A stretch of DNA of 64,000 nucleotides from Bubalus kerabau (lineage: Eukaryota > Chordata > Mammalia > Artiodactyla > Bovidae), in the NCBI RefSeq assembly GCF_029407905.1, contig NC_073624.1, forward strand, positions 116,870,001-116,934,000. Reading direction: 5' to 3'. The notes beneath the pieces are model-generated. The model saw only the letters and a program-made list of their open reading frames with translations, was not told where the DNA came from and made no database searches. Numbering within the stretch: position 1 is the first letter of the stretch; the number at the start of each line of letters is the position of its first letter. A program made the position numbers and the translations under genes. Below are positions 55,007 through 64,000 of the stretch, one piece after another.

Positions 55007-55403
55007 GCTGATTACTTGGGACGAGAGACTTGGTAGGGGCAAAAGGAACCCTGGGACTGGTACTCACTTATTATACACCATTAGATAACTAATGGACTTA
55101 CTGTGTGAACCCAAGTCCCTTCTCCTTTCTGGTCTTCCGTTTCCTTATATGTAGAATGAGAGGCTAAATCTAAATTATCTCTAAATTCTTTTTTAGCTTT
55201 CAAGTTCTCTGAAACCTTCCCTGCCTAAAATCTTTGAAGTGTGAATTAAACTTGCAGATGAAGATAAATTAGCAGAGGGGCCGAGTGCCTTACAGACTTA
55301 CAGTCTTCCGAGCCCCAGCAAGCCTGCTTATTGGAGTGTGCTTTCTTTTTACAGCTGTGAAGAGAGGAATCAGCACACCAGCTATAACTTCATATGACTA
55401 ATG

Positions 55404-55417
55404 GTAACCATGGCGAC
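55404..55417. promoter_or_regulatory. Candidate RFX X-box
   Basis: GTAACCATGGCGAC, close to the palindromic X-box pattern. It lies in repeat-free sequence about 700 bp from a second match. Motif evidence only. Confidence 0.25.
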
Positions 55418-56115
55418 CACTAAATATTCCTTCCAGACCTTGCATCTGCACAGCTCAGTGAAGCAGAGGAAATAAACGTTGCTGCTTTGAAAAATGATAA
55501 AAATAATCGGAACCAGCGACAGGCTTGGAAGGAAAGGAGAGATCTCAAATGTGAAGGTCAAGTCATTTCATCTCATTATCTCTCAGGCCTTTGTCTAATC
55601 TCAGGAGGCATTTGATGCCAACTGAATGGATAGGTCACAGGCCCGAGGGATGGAGAATGAGACTTCTGAGGCCCTTGACTAATTTTCAAAGAAGCTTCTG
55701 GGGTTCTGACAATTATTTGCTGGAATGGTGTGATGACCCCTATGTTGAAACGCTGAAAATGAACATTAAGGCCACTACAAGAGGCCCCCGGGGCTTATGG
55801 TAGTTCTTGATGTCAGGGCATCTTAGTGGTTTAAGGACAAAGTAACAAGAAGACTGGCCAAGGTCAAATGACAGTCAGAGAGCAAGAATATAGGCAGGAC
55901 AACTGGGCCTCCCAAGCCCTACAGATTAGACGAGGAGAATGGATGACTGGTTGACATCATCTTGGTAAAACAGGGGACAAGCTCCAGAAAGACTAATGCC
56001 ATGATGCATCCCAGGAGAGTCTCCCAGGAAACGTAAATGAGTGGATTACTGTAGAAGAGGGCAGGGTCTCTGAGAAACTGGAGAGCCTATGGCCTGCTCA
56101 AGAGGGCAGCCTGTT

Positions 56116-56129
56116 GTTGCCATGGCAGA
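56116..56129. promoter_or_regulatory. Candidate RFX X-box
   Basis: GTTGCCATGGCAGA differs from the perfect palindrome GTTGCCATGGCAAC at two end positions. Motif evidence only. Confidence 0.25.
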
Positions 56130-56471
56130 TCCAGAGCTCCTATTTTTCAAGACAGGCTATAAATCTGGATTTTTAAAAAATAATTAAATTTCTTAATTGT
56201 GTGTATGGGCTGCCATTTTGCATGCTCTGAAATTGCAGTCCCATTTTGAAAATGAAAATAGGAAATCCTAGAGAAATGGGATTCTGTATAATAACCTGTA
56301 CAATGACCATGAGACCATGAACATTCCAAATACAATCAGGTTGGCTTGGGTCTGTAGTGTCAGGGAGGTCTGTGTGTGATGCTCTTAGAAGTTGGCATTT
56401 TAGGAATTACAGTGTGCTTGGTTTGGAGACAGAATGTGTCAACAGATGGAAGCGATCTGAACGTCAGGTTT

Positions 56472-56845
56472 AATGCTTTTGAACTGTGGTGCTGGAGAAG
56501 ACTCTTGAGAGTCCCTTGGACTGCAAGGAGATCCAACCAGTCCATTCTGAAGGAGATCAGCCCTGGGATTTCTTTGGAAGGAATGATGCTAAAGCTGAAA
56601 CTCCAGTACTTTGGCCACCTCATGTGAAGAGCTGACTCATTGGAAAAGACTCTGATGCTGGGAGGGATTGGGAGCAGGAGGAGAAGGGGACGATAGAGGA
56701 TGAGATGGCTGGATGGCATCACTGACTCAATGGATGTGAGTCTGAGTGAACTCCGAGAGTTGGTGATGGACAGGGAAGCCTGGCGTGCTGCGATTCATGG
56801 GGTCGCAAAGAGTCGGACACGACTGAGCGACTGAACTGAACTGAG
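56472..56845 (+). mobile_element. BovB LINE 3' end
   Basis: Sense, 5'-truncated: AATGCTTTTGAACTGTGG to GACTGAGCGACTGAACTGAA. One of the least diverged copies. The frame 56,376-56,627 reads into it as BovB C-terminal protein and is not a gene of its own. Confidence 0.95.
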
Positions 56846-57695
56846 GAGGACACATGCTGCAGTCCGTCTCTGGCACCAGGGGCTGGGAGCGCCTTTCCCA
56901 GCTAGTGGCGAGTCAGTCTTTCTGAAGTGATTTCCCACGGTTCCTCACCCCTACTATATTCACCTGAATTCCAGTAGACACACTAGCTCCAAGAACTCTG
57001 CCTTGAGCCTGTCCTGTGCTTTAGGCTACTGTGGAGTCTTTACATAAGTCATACACACAAAGTGGGGAGTGAGGGGACAGAGAGCGCAAGTAGGCCACCT
57101 GACAGAGGAGAGAAGCCAACATACATAGAACTGAGTACCGCTCCATCCGCTGCGTCACCCCACGGGGCACTAGTCTGGGTACTGGGTAACAAAACTTAGC
57201 ACTTGGGCTCCGGTAGGGAGCAGTGGATTCTTTTGCCCTTTTGAAAAGCATAATTACTTTCCAGATTACAGAATTATTATAGGAAAACTGAAAACTGGAA
57301 AGAAAATCTTCTAATCATATCATGAAATAGAGATGAAGAGGTAGTTCACAGATAAGAGAGACCTGTCAATAAAATGTCTTGTGGGAAATTACTTTGGTGC
57401 AGTGCTAGCCTCCACGTACCATCCCAGACAAGTTATTATAGAAGTCATGAAACGGAAAGGCTCACAGATTCACTTAATATGCTGGAATAACGTAGCTCAT
57501 TGAATCAGTTTAAAACCCAGAGTGAGAAGCAGTCAGAGGAAACAGCACACCCGGGCAGGCGCACGTGGGCAGAAGGCCCACAGACCCTGCAGCCTGTGTG
57601 ACAGTCTCCGTGCGTCCTGACTGTCTGCCACACCAGCCTTCCTTCCTGTCCATGTGCACCTGTGGGCCAGAGTTTCAGGGAAGCAAGGGGGTTCG
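56846..57695. other. Unique DNA, no gene recognised
   Basis: About 0.85 kb; no family or repeat recognised. Confidence 0.45.
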
Positions 57696-57898
57696 GAGGG
57701 CTCCCCTGGGGGCTCAGACAGCAAAGAATCTGCCTTCAATGCAGGAAACCCAGGTTCAATCCCTGGGTCAGGAAGATCCCCTGGAGAAAGGAATGGCAAC
57801 CCACTCCAGTATCCTTGCCTGGAGAATCCCATGACAGAGAAGCCCAGTGGGCTACAGTCCACGGGGTTGCAAAGAGTCAGACATGACTGAGTGACTAA
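57696..57898 (+). mobile_element. Bov-tA SINE
   Basis: Sense: GGCTCCCCTGGGGGCTCAGA, AATGCAGGAAACCCAGGTTC, CAGTATCCTTGCCTGGAG, CAGACATGACTGAGTGAC. It runs directly into the (AC)n repeat. Confidence 0.92.
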
Positions 57899-57916
57899 CA
57901 CACACACACACACACA
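57897..57916. repeat. (AC)n microsatellite at SINE tail
   Basis: About 9-10 AC units grown from the Bov-tA tail, a common origin of ruminant microsatellites. Confidence 0.9.
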
Positions 57917-58411
57917 TATGTTCAGGCAGATGGAAGATGCTTAGAACCAGCACAGGTTTCCTCTCTGGGAAAGATGCAGTGGCAGGTATACTGAGCATAG
58001 CTGCAGCTGCCTGATAACCTGATGAGCACTTTGTGTATTTGGGCATTTTCTAGGCAGAGGATAGGTGGGCCAAAAATGGAGTGATAATGGTCATCACCAG
58101 TGTGTGGATAATTTAGGGATGACATGGCCATCAATCTGGAGATGACATTTGTACCTTATTACAATCATACTTAAGGTTTACTTGCATAGCGTTTGGGCAT
58201 TGACACTTGTGATGGCGGTGGTGAGCATCCTGCCCAAATCTTGGAGACTCTCAACTCTACCAAACAGGGAATGACAGATGGAAGTATATTCACTGCTGCC
58301 TTTGTGTGAAGAGAGAGTGGTGCTCCTCATGAAATACAGAATGGGCTCATATAAAAAGTAAGCAGGGTCAGAATGGGTTTAATATAAGGTTTCCCTTTAA
58401 GAACTAAAAAG
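57917..58411. other. Unique DNA
   Basis: About 0.5 kb; no recognised feature. Confidence 0.45.
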
Positions 58412-58618
58412 TGTTTATTGCTCAGTTGTATCTGACTCTTTGTAACCCCATGGACTGTACCCACCAGGCTCCTCTGTCTTGAAATTCTCCAGGCAAGAAT
58501 ACTGGAGTGGGTAACCATTCCTTTCTCCAGGGGATCCTCCCAACCCAGGTTCCCAGGGATTGATCCTGGGTATCCTGCATTGCAGGCAGATTATTTACTC
58601 TCTGAGCCATCAGGGCCT
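58412..58618 (-). mobile_element. Bov-tA SINE
   Basis: Reverse: TTGCTCAGTTGTATCTGAC, AATACTGGAGTGGGTAACC, GGATTGATCCTGGGTATCC, ACTCTCTGAGCCATCAGGG. A 12-bp local duplication (CCCAGGTTCCCAGG) lies in the middle. Confidence 0.92.
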
Positions 58619-59800
58619 AAGCCAGCGCTATTTTCATGCAGGCATTTAGGTCTGTGAAGACCTCAAACCTGCAGACAAGAGAGTAACTGTACGCAGTAAG
58701 ATGAGTGGAGGACAGAAGCCTGCAGAGAAGACCAACATCTAAAGGGCAGATGGAAAAAGAGGGGCATGTGAAGGTGATGGAACAAGGACAGTCAGAACTT
58801 GAAGGACCAGGAGACGATGCTGTCACAGAAGCGAGGGTGCTCCGTAAGTCCTGCAGAAGTTAAAGGGGCTGGCCATGAGCTCCCGATGAGAACATCTTCA
58901 AGAGGGAGGGAGAAGGCAGATGGCCAAAGTGAAGGCAACATCTGTCGTGCAGGATAGAAGGTGAGGGAGAGGTATTGCGTAATCCTGAGTGCTCCAGGAC
59001 GGAGGAAGAGGGCTGCTGGTGTCGGGAAATCAAAGTGCCGTTTTGCGTTCTCTTTGAAATCACGTTACTCCACAGTGGGGTCTGTAGCCGCCCATCCCTC
59101 TACCTGCCCCTTTCTTTCATTCCACACTTCTGAGGGGTTTGCCTATGTGCACATTCTTTTTCAGATGTCTAATTCTGACTCAGAAAATTGCTGGTTTCAA
59201 CTCTTTTGCCAGATGGCTGAGGAAAGAGCAATTGACTGCTAGTGCTAAATGCCTGTGTCAGAGCCCAAAGCAGCCGATTCCAATTAACATAAAAAGCAGA
59301 ACAGAGCTCCTAACGTGCAAGTGTAAGATGATGGGATGATGAAACCTCCTCCTGGCTGAGAAAGGAAAACACGCAGCATCCTCTGTCCCCTCAGATGCTG
59401 ACCCACGCCACTGGGTTGAGAGGGGGATGTATTCACGAATCAGAGGGGACTGCAGAGTACTACCCTCAGAACAACCCCTCGGTTCCTTTCTGTTTGGCAG
59501 ATAAGGGGTGGTCCTCAAAGTCGCATGTCGGAAATCTTTGCTTTATTTGTTTGGGTGGATGGAGAACAACATTGTTTTCAGCGCAACTTCCTGTTTTCTC
59601 AAATGAGACATTTCATAGAAGACAGTGGTACTAATATTTCAGTGGATGATATAGATAAAGAGCTCTTGATTTTTCACATTTTTTAAAAGTCTTTTTGTGG
59701 GTAAGATATTTAGAGATGCCAAAATAAAATGAAATATAAAGAGCTAAGGAGATATTTTGTCATTACCCCATTTCCATCTACTCTTTTTTTTTCTGCCCTT
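58619..59800. other. Unique DNA, no gene recognised
   Basis: About 1.2 kb, purine-rich at the left. Frames at 58,961-59,242, 59,139-59,339 and 59,258-59,518 overlap in conflicting frames and strands and are probably chance. Confidence 0.45.
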
Positions 59801-59971
59801 AAGAAATAGTCATTTTAATTATTCTCTTGCTTATTCTTCCAGTATTTCTTTATGCATATGCAAGCATATATGAATTTATATATCTATACTTATATATGTG
59901 TATATATATATTTCCTTTTTCCCAAAAAAGACAGCATATTATATATATGTTTTATTTTTTGTTACCAAATA
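59801..59971. other. AT-rich tract
   Basis: Very AT-rich with (TA)n-like stretches (TATATATGTGTATATATATA near 59,892). It may belong to the L1 relic that resumes at 60,477. Confidence 0.5.
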
Positions 59972-59981
59972 ATATATTTGG

Positions 59982-60466
59982 ACTCATTAGAGAAAGACCC
60001 TGATGCTAGGAAAGACTGAAGGCAAAAGGAGAAGGGGGCAGTAGAGGATAAAGTTGTTGGAGAGTGTCACTGATTCAACGGGCATGCTGCTGCTGCTGCT
60101 GCGTCACTTCAGTTGTGCCCGACTCTGAGACCCCATAGACGGCAGCCCACCAGGCTCCCCCTCCCTGGGATTCTCCAGGCAAGAACACTGGAGTGGGCTG
60201 CCACTTCCTTCTCCAATGCCTGAAAGTGAAAAGTGAAAGTGAAGTCGCTCAGTCATGTCCCACCCTCAGCGACCCCATGGACTGCAGCCTTCCAGGCTCC
60301 TCCATCCATGGGATTTTCCAGGCAAGAGTACTGGAGTGGGGTGCCATCAAAGGGCATGAATGTGAGCAAACTCCAGGAGAGAGTGGAGGACAGAGGAGTC
60401 TGGGGTGCCACAATCCATGGGGTCGCAGAGTCAGACAGGACTTGGTGACCAAACAACAATAATGAA
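59982..60466 (+). mobile_element. BovB LINE 3' end hosting a BOV-A2
   Basis: Sense BovB 3' end: ACTCATTAGAGAAAGACCC ... ACTGATTCAACGGGCATG, then after the SINE GAATGTGAGCAAACTCCAGG to CAAACAACAATAATGA. The whole is flanked by ATATATTTGG at 59,972-59,981 and 60,467-60,476. More diverged than most copies. Confidence 0.88.
60087..60348 (-). mobile_element. BOV-A2 SINE inside BovB
   Basis: Reverse dimer, CTGCTGCTGCTGCGTCACTT to GGAGTGGGGTGCCATC. Flanks AACGGGCATG (60,077-60,086) and AAAGGGCATG (60,349-60,358) are a target duplication with one mismatch. Confidence 0.94.
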
Positions 60467-60476
60467 ATATATTTGG

Positions 60477-60950
60477 AGATCTTTCCACATTAATACACAG
60501 AGAGCTCTTTGTTCTTTTTTTTTTAGCTTCCACATCATATTCCACTGTATGGCTGTCCCCTATTTTTGGACATTTGGATTGTTTCTAGGTTTTGTTATAA
60601 CCGTTCTCCGTGGATGGTCCTATACATAGATCCATGATGTGATGCATGAGAGGATCCATAGGAGAGGTTTCCAGAAGCAGCATCGTAGTTCAAGTGCATC
60701 TGTGATTTTGATGGATGTTGGCAGATGTCCTTCCAGGCAGCCTGACCATTTTACAACTGCCTGGAACAGTGTGAGAGGGCCTGTTCCCTTCAATTTAAGT
60801 AACTGGGTATAGCCACATTTCTGCTTTTTTTGTTTGTTTGTTTTTGTTGGTTTTGGTTAATCTAATGAAATGGTAGCTTAGGGTAGTTTTCATTTGTATT
60901 TTCTCATTATTCTTTCTTCAGATAATAGAATATTCTTATTTTTCTTTGTT
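60477..60950 (-). mobile_element. Old L1 relic, antisense
   Basis: Reverse L1M-type sequence: CACATCATATTCCACTGTATG, TTTTTGGACATTTGGATTG, CATCTGTGATTTTGATGG, AACAGTGTGAGAGGGCCTG, TTTTCATTTGTATTTTCTC. Diverged; contains a (GTTT)n stretch near 60,830. Confidence 0.65.
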
Positions 60951-61114
60951 TGCATGATCTCTTAGAGAATTATGACACAATGATGCAGGGGAAAAAACAT
61001 CTTTTCAGGGGCTCCACTCTTGGGCTATAAGGACTTCAGGAGACTCCGGGCTCTCTGCCATGTCCTTCTATGTTAGTTTATTATTTCATGTCTCCTTTTA
61101 GTGGTTAGTAATCA

Positions 61115-61305
61115 TAATAATAACCAACTTTTATTGAGTATTTACTCTATACTAAGCATGATCCTAAGCACTTTATGTATTAACTCATTTGCTCTTCAAA
61201 ACAAACCAAAAAACAACTCTATGAAGGAGGGTTGCTGTAATCTCTGTATGTGGAAACTGAGACCCAGAAAGGTTAGTAACCTACCCAATATCACAAAGGC
61301 AGTCT
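61115..61305 (-). mobile_element. MIR SINE, antisense
   Basis: Reverse MIR: CAACTTTTATTGAGTATTTAC, GATCCTAAGCACTTTATG, TAACTCATTTGCTCTTCAA, GTGGAAACTGAGACCCAG, AAAGGTTAGTAACCTACCC. Confidence 0.82.
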
Positions 61306-61684
61306 GTCCTAGGGTAAACAGCAGTCCCATTTTACCTGGGATCATCTCAGTTTTATCACTGAAGTTCCCATGTCCCTGAAATTCCTCATTCCTGGTACAG
61401 TTGATCACCCCAGTGATCAACTTTGCATATCACTATTAAACTCCTTTGAAGACCAAAGGAACTTGTGTGCTTCTGAGCAGAGGAATGGGAGAAGTGATGT
61501 TTCCACAGCAGTATGTGTAAGACTTAAATTGCAGTTTCTTAGTTTTATTCAATTAGACTGATGTCAAGGGGTGTAGGAAAAAAGAGGGTAAGGCCATTTC
61601 CTCTAATCGGCAGTAGAAATGGCCATAGAAGAGGGTAGTTAATGCAATTACTGTCGTGAAAAACCCGTGTGGAGATCTAGTAAA

Positions 61685-61870
61685 TAATAATAATTGTCTT
61701 GTCACTGTGGTAAGTGAAAAATGTTCACATGCTACCTCAATTACTCCTCCAAGTAGCCCTATGTGATGGGTAGTAATATCACACCCATTTTACAGAGAAG
61801 AGGTTAAGAAACTTCCTGAAGGAAGGTCGACTGATACTCAAGTCTGCCTGCAGAGCCCATGCTTTAAAAA
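61685..61870 (-). mobile_element. MIR SINE, antisense
   Basis: Reverse MIR: CTCAATTACTCCTCCAAGTAG, CACCCATTTTACAGAGAAG, AGGTTAAGAAACTTCCTG, CAGAGCCCATGCTTTAAA. Confidence 0.75.
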
Positions 61871-61878
61871 GCATGATT

Positions 61879-62003
61879 TGTTGTTCAGCAGCTCAGTTGT
61901 GTCTGACTCTTTGCGACTCCATGGACTGCAGCACGCCAGGCTTCCCTGTCCTTTACCATCTCCCGGAGCTTGCTCAAACTCATGTCCATTGAATCGGTGA
62001 TAT
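61879..62003 (-). mobile_element. BovB LINE 3' terminal fragment, antisense
   Basis: Reverse: TTGTTGTTCAGCAGCTCAG, CACGCCAGGCTTCCCTGTCC, CATGTCCATTGAATCGGTG. Older copy with an AAC-type tail. Confidence 0.88.
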
Positions 62004-62600
62004 TTTACCTAAATATAAGCACATATTTGATTTTTAACTGGGCCCTTCATGACTATCCGCAGGAAAGACGCTCAGACAAGGAAAGTCTGAATCTTTGGGT
62101 TTGCTGCAAGAGATGCCGGTTTGTGTTTAAACAGAGCAGCTCATTGATGCAAAATGCCAACAGTGAGGAGTTCCACAGCTCTGGGGAGGATCTGAGGGAA
62201 GGAGGCCTTGTGTGAACTTGCCAGCTCTGTGAAGAGCAGCCAGGGAGGTTCTGCTGTCTTTCTGCTGCCGGGAGTGGTGCTGAGTGTGTCTCCTTTCCTC
62301 TCTCTGGATTTAGGCACCTTCAGTATAAAATGAAGACGGTTGTTTCTTATGTGCCTCAAAGATAATCTTTTGAAGACCCTTCTAGTTCTAAGATTCACGA
62401 CTATTCATACAACCCTGATTTTTCAAGCGACCTTATCTTTGAGGAAAACAAGGCCTCACTGTAAAAAAGTCTGTATCAAGTGCATTGTATATATAAATTG
62501 CTGTAATTCAAGAATGACGTTGGTTAGAGGCCTCTGGTAACAGAATTTCGAAAACAGCCTCCCAGATTGGGGTTGACATATTCACACCGCTGCTCCTGCC
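62004..62600. other. Unique DNA
   Basis: About 0.6 kb. Nothing recognised before the poly-T that marks the HAUS8 retrocopy. Confidence 0.45.
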
Positions 62601-63553
62601 TTTTTTTTTTTTTTTTTCATTGCAAAATAGTTTTTATTTGTTAAATTATCAAATGAGATTATCACACAAAATTAACTATATGGCTAGGCTAAGTGCATAA
62701 GGTGCTCAAGTTTTCAGAACATCACAGGTGGGTCGCTGCAGGTTCCCTGTGCCCCCGAAAAAGGGGCACAAAATGTGCTTCCTTCCCCACTGGGCACAGG
62801 AAGTTCTCCACTTGGATCAGGGACATGGCCTGCGTGTGGATTCATAGCTCTTTGTGGCCCTAGAGGCTCCTGACCTCTCCCCAAGTTTCTCCACTAGTGG
62901 CCTCCTTGGGATCAAAAGATCACCGGCTGGGGGCCTTGGGGCCCTGGGCCTCTTCCCAGGCCTCCTGGTTGACTAAGGCTACCTCCTTACTCGCCTCAGC
63001 AGAGAGTTTCAGAACTTGGCTGAAGCTCCTTCGCAGCTCCAGGTGCTGCTTCTGGGTCAACTCCCTGAGTTCCCTCATCAGGTCCGATGCCTTCGCGTTT
63101 TCTTCTGAGCTGCCGATGCCAAGTTATCCCAGCAGACGGCGTGTGGCCATCTATTCCCGCTGCAACTTGTCTAAGAAGAGCTGCCTGTCTCCATTCGGGT
63201 GGACGGTTGTACGGGCAGCTCGTGCCGCACGGTGCCCAGGGCCGCCGCGCACGCCTTGTACTGTTCGGGAAGCGGCTGGCCACGGCCTCAAAGGGACGCA
63301 GCACCGCGACCTGCGCGTCCGGGACATCCGCCAGCTCCCTCTTCCTCTGGCATAGGAGAAGTCTGCTCTTCAGCTCCTAAGTCTTTTTCTGGAGTTTCTC
63401 CTTCTCTTTGCACATTAATTGTAGGTTCTGTTCTGCCTGTTCTGCGTAGATAGGCCATTCTCCATCTTCACCGTCAGCAGAGTCAGAAGGAGCATCTGCG
63501 ACTCCATCATTCCCATCGCTTTAGAGAGATCTGGGCTCTTTTTACTTGAAGCA
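62601..63553 (-). pseudogene. HAUS8P: HAUS8 processed pseudogene, 5'-truncated
   Basis: HAUS8 is a subunit of the augmin complex that recruits gamma-tubulin to spindle microtubules. The - strand of this segment reads, in pieces, as its C-terminal coiled-coil half: SKKSPDLSKA and MMESQMLLLTLLTVKMENG near 63,545-63,455, MCKEKEKLQKK near 63,400, QRKRELADV and PFEAVASRFPEQYK near 63,330-63,260, ENAKASDLMRELRELTQKQ near 63,095-63,040, and SAEASKEVALVNQEAWEEAQ near 63,000-62,950. There are no introns. The - strand ends in AATAAA (62,633-62,638), then 17 A (62,601-62,617), so it came from a polyadenylated mRNA. Broken by at least two frameshifts (near 63,430 and 63,215) and several stops. The N-terminal half is missing; a truncated Bov-tA abuts the break. 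The symbol is descriptive. Confidence 0.85.
62633..62638 (-). promoter_or_regulatory. Relic AATAAA polyadenylation signal
   Basis: Reverse complement TTTATT, 15 bases upstream of the poly(A) tract on the - strand. Inherited from the HAUS8 mRNA. Confidence 0.8.
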
Positions 63554-63663
63554 GGGACTGTAGCCTGCCAGGCTCCTCTGTCCATGGAGTTTTCCAGGCA
63601 AGAATACTGGAGTGGGCTGCCATTTCCTACTCCAGGGGATCTTCCTGACCTAGGAATTGAACC
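63554..63663 (-). mobile_element. Bov-tA SINE fragment
   Basis: Reverse: GGGACTGTAGCCTGCCAGGC, GAATACTGGAGTGGGCTGCC, CCTGACCTAGGAATTGAACC. Both ends are missing; the left cut coincides with the HAUS8 break and the right with an L1 tail. Confidence 0.9.
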
Positions 63664-63866
63664 GTGACTATATACAAAATAGATAACTAATAAGAACCTA
63701 CAGTATAGTACAGGGAACTCTACTTAATACTCTGTAATGACCTTGTGGGAAAAGAATCTAAAAAAGAGTGGCTATATGTATATGTACAACTGATTCACTT
63801 TGCTGCACACCTGAAACACACCATTGTAAATCAACTATATTGCAATAAAAATTAATTAAAAAATAA
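63664..63866 (+). mobile_element. L1 LINE 3' end
   Basis: Sense L1 3' untranslated end: CTACAGTATAGTACAGGGAAC, CAACTGATTCACTTTGCTGC, CACCATTGTAAATCAACTAT, TATTGCAATAAAAATTAATT. It ends in an A-rich tail. Confidence 0.9.
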
Positions 63867-64000
63867 TGAAATGGTCTCCCAAAGATGCCCTGTCCCTGGT
63901 CCCTAGAACCCATGAATGTGATAAGATTTCTCTGCTTGTTATGTTACATTGCACAGTTGATCCTAAAATAAGGAGGTCATACCGGATTATCTGGTAGGCC
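63867..64000 (+). mobile_element. MLT1-type MaLR LTR, cut by window edge
   Basis: ATGGTCTCCCAAAGATGCCC, GGTCCCTAGAACCCATGAATG, TACCGGATTATCTGGTAGG match the start of the LTR seen at 13,603. It continues past the window end. Confidence 0.78.

Larger units (their letters stand above)
55018..56471. other. Unique DNA with two X-box-like sites
   Basis: About 1.45 kb free of recognised repeats, the longest complex unique block in the right half. No coding frame of note (55,591-55,803 is 70 codons, no family). X-box-like motifs at 55,404 and 56,116 are listed separately. Confidence 0.45.

Noticed and set aside
57533..57913. 126-codon - strand frame
   Set aside because: More than half is a translation of the Bov-tA SINE at 57,696-57,898.
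62897..63355. 152-codon + strand frame
   Set aside because: It is the antisense of the HAUS8 retrocopy. The - strand gives collinear HAUS8 protein pieces, and the + strand reading has no recognisable domain.
1..64000. CRISPR arrays, phage, operons or a bacterial defence system
   Set aside because: The ruminant repeats show that this is mammalian nuclear DNA. Recurrent motifs are explained by SINEs and LINEs, and no regularly spaced direct repeats were seen.

Overview
The window is vertebrate nuclear DNA from a bovid ruminant (cattle or a close relative). The evidence is its interspersed repeats: BovB (RTE-clade) LINE copies, dimeric BOV-A2 and tRNA-Glu-derived Bov-tA SINEs, older cetartiodactyl CHR SINEs and a ruminant-type L1. 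These lie over mammal-wide MIR, L2, MER20, hAT and MLT1 relics. I found no intact host protein-coding gene, no rRNA or tRNA gene, no CRISPR array and no bacterial-style operon. Most open frames of 60-120 codons are chance frames or readings of repeats.

Layout. 1-15 kb: mostly unique DNA with scattered SINEs, a collapsed mariner remnant (5.66 kb), an L1 tail inside a MIR (5.8-6.2 kb) and two MLT1 LTRs (9.2 and 13.6 kb). 15-27 kb: BovB 3' ends, complete BOV-A2 dimers, an L1 tail, a MER20 and a good L2 3' end. 27.1-30.2 kb: an antisense BovB with a second, opposite-facing BovB inserted in it. 31-39 kb: L1 remnants, AT-rich unique DNA, and a recent inverted duplication (36.27-36.42 versus 37.80-37.95 kb), one arm of which carries a poly(A)-only insertion. 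39-46.5 kb: two antisense L1 tails, each broken by a sense BovB. The second BovB (42.90-46.39 kb) is essentially full length, with only point lesions in its endonuclease/reverse-transcriptase frame. An older inverted repeat of about 205 bp lies at 41.17-42.22 kb. 46.5-64 kb: unique DNA, more BovB and SINE pieces, a histone H2B 3' fragment (51.8 kb) and a processed pseudogene of HAUS8 (62.6-63.55 kb).

How it works together. The elements fit the known relation in which L1 and BovB machinery mobilise themselves, the SINEs and host mRNAs. Many insertions still show target-site duplications, so the order of events can be read: MIR/L2, then L1 or MLT1, then BovB, then BOV-A2. I see no new multi-gene system. 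The points most worth checking are the two inverted duplications, the poly(A)-only insertion, the opposed BovB pair, and the fully paired 27-bp stem at the 5' end of the full-length BovB. Repeat names come from recognition by eye; boundaries are good to a few bases where a target-site duplication is quoted and to about 10-30 bases elsewhere.
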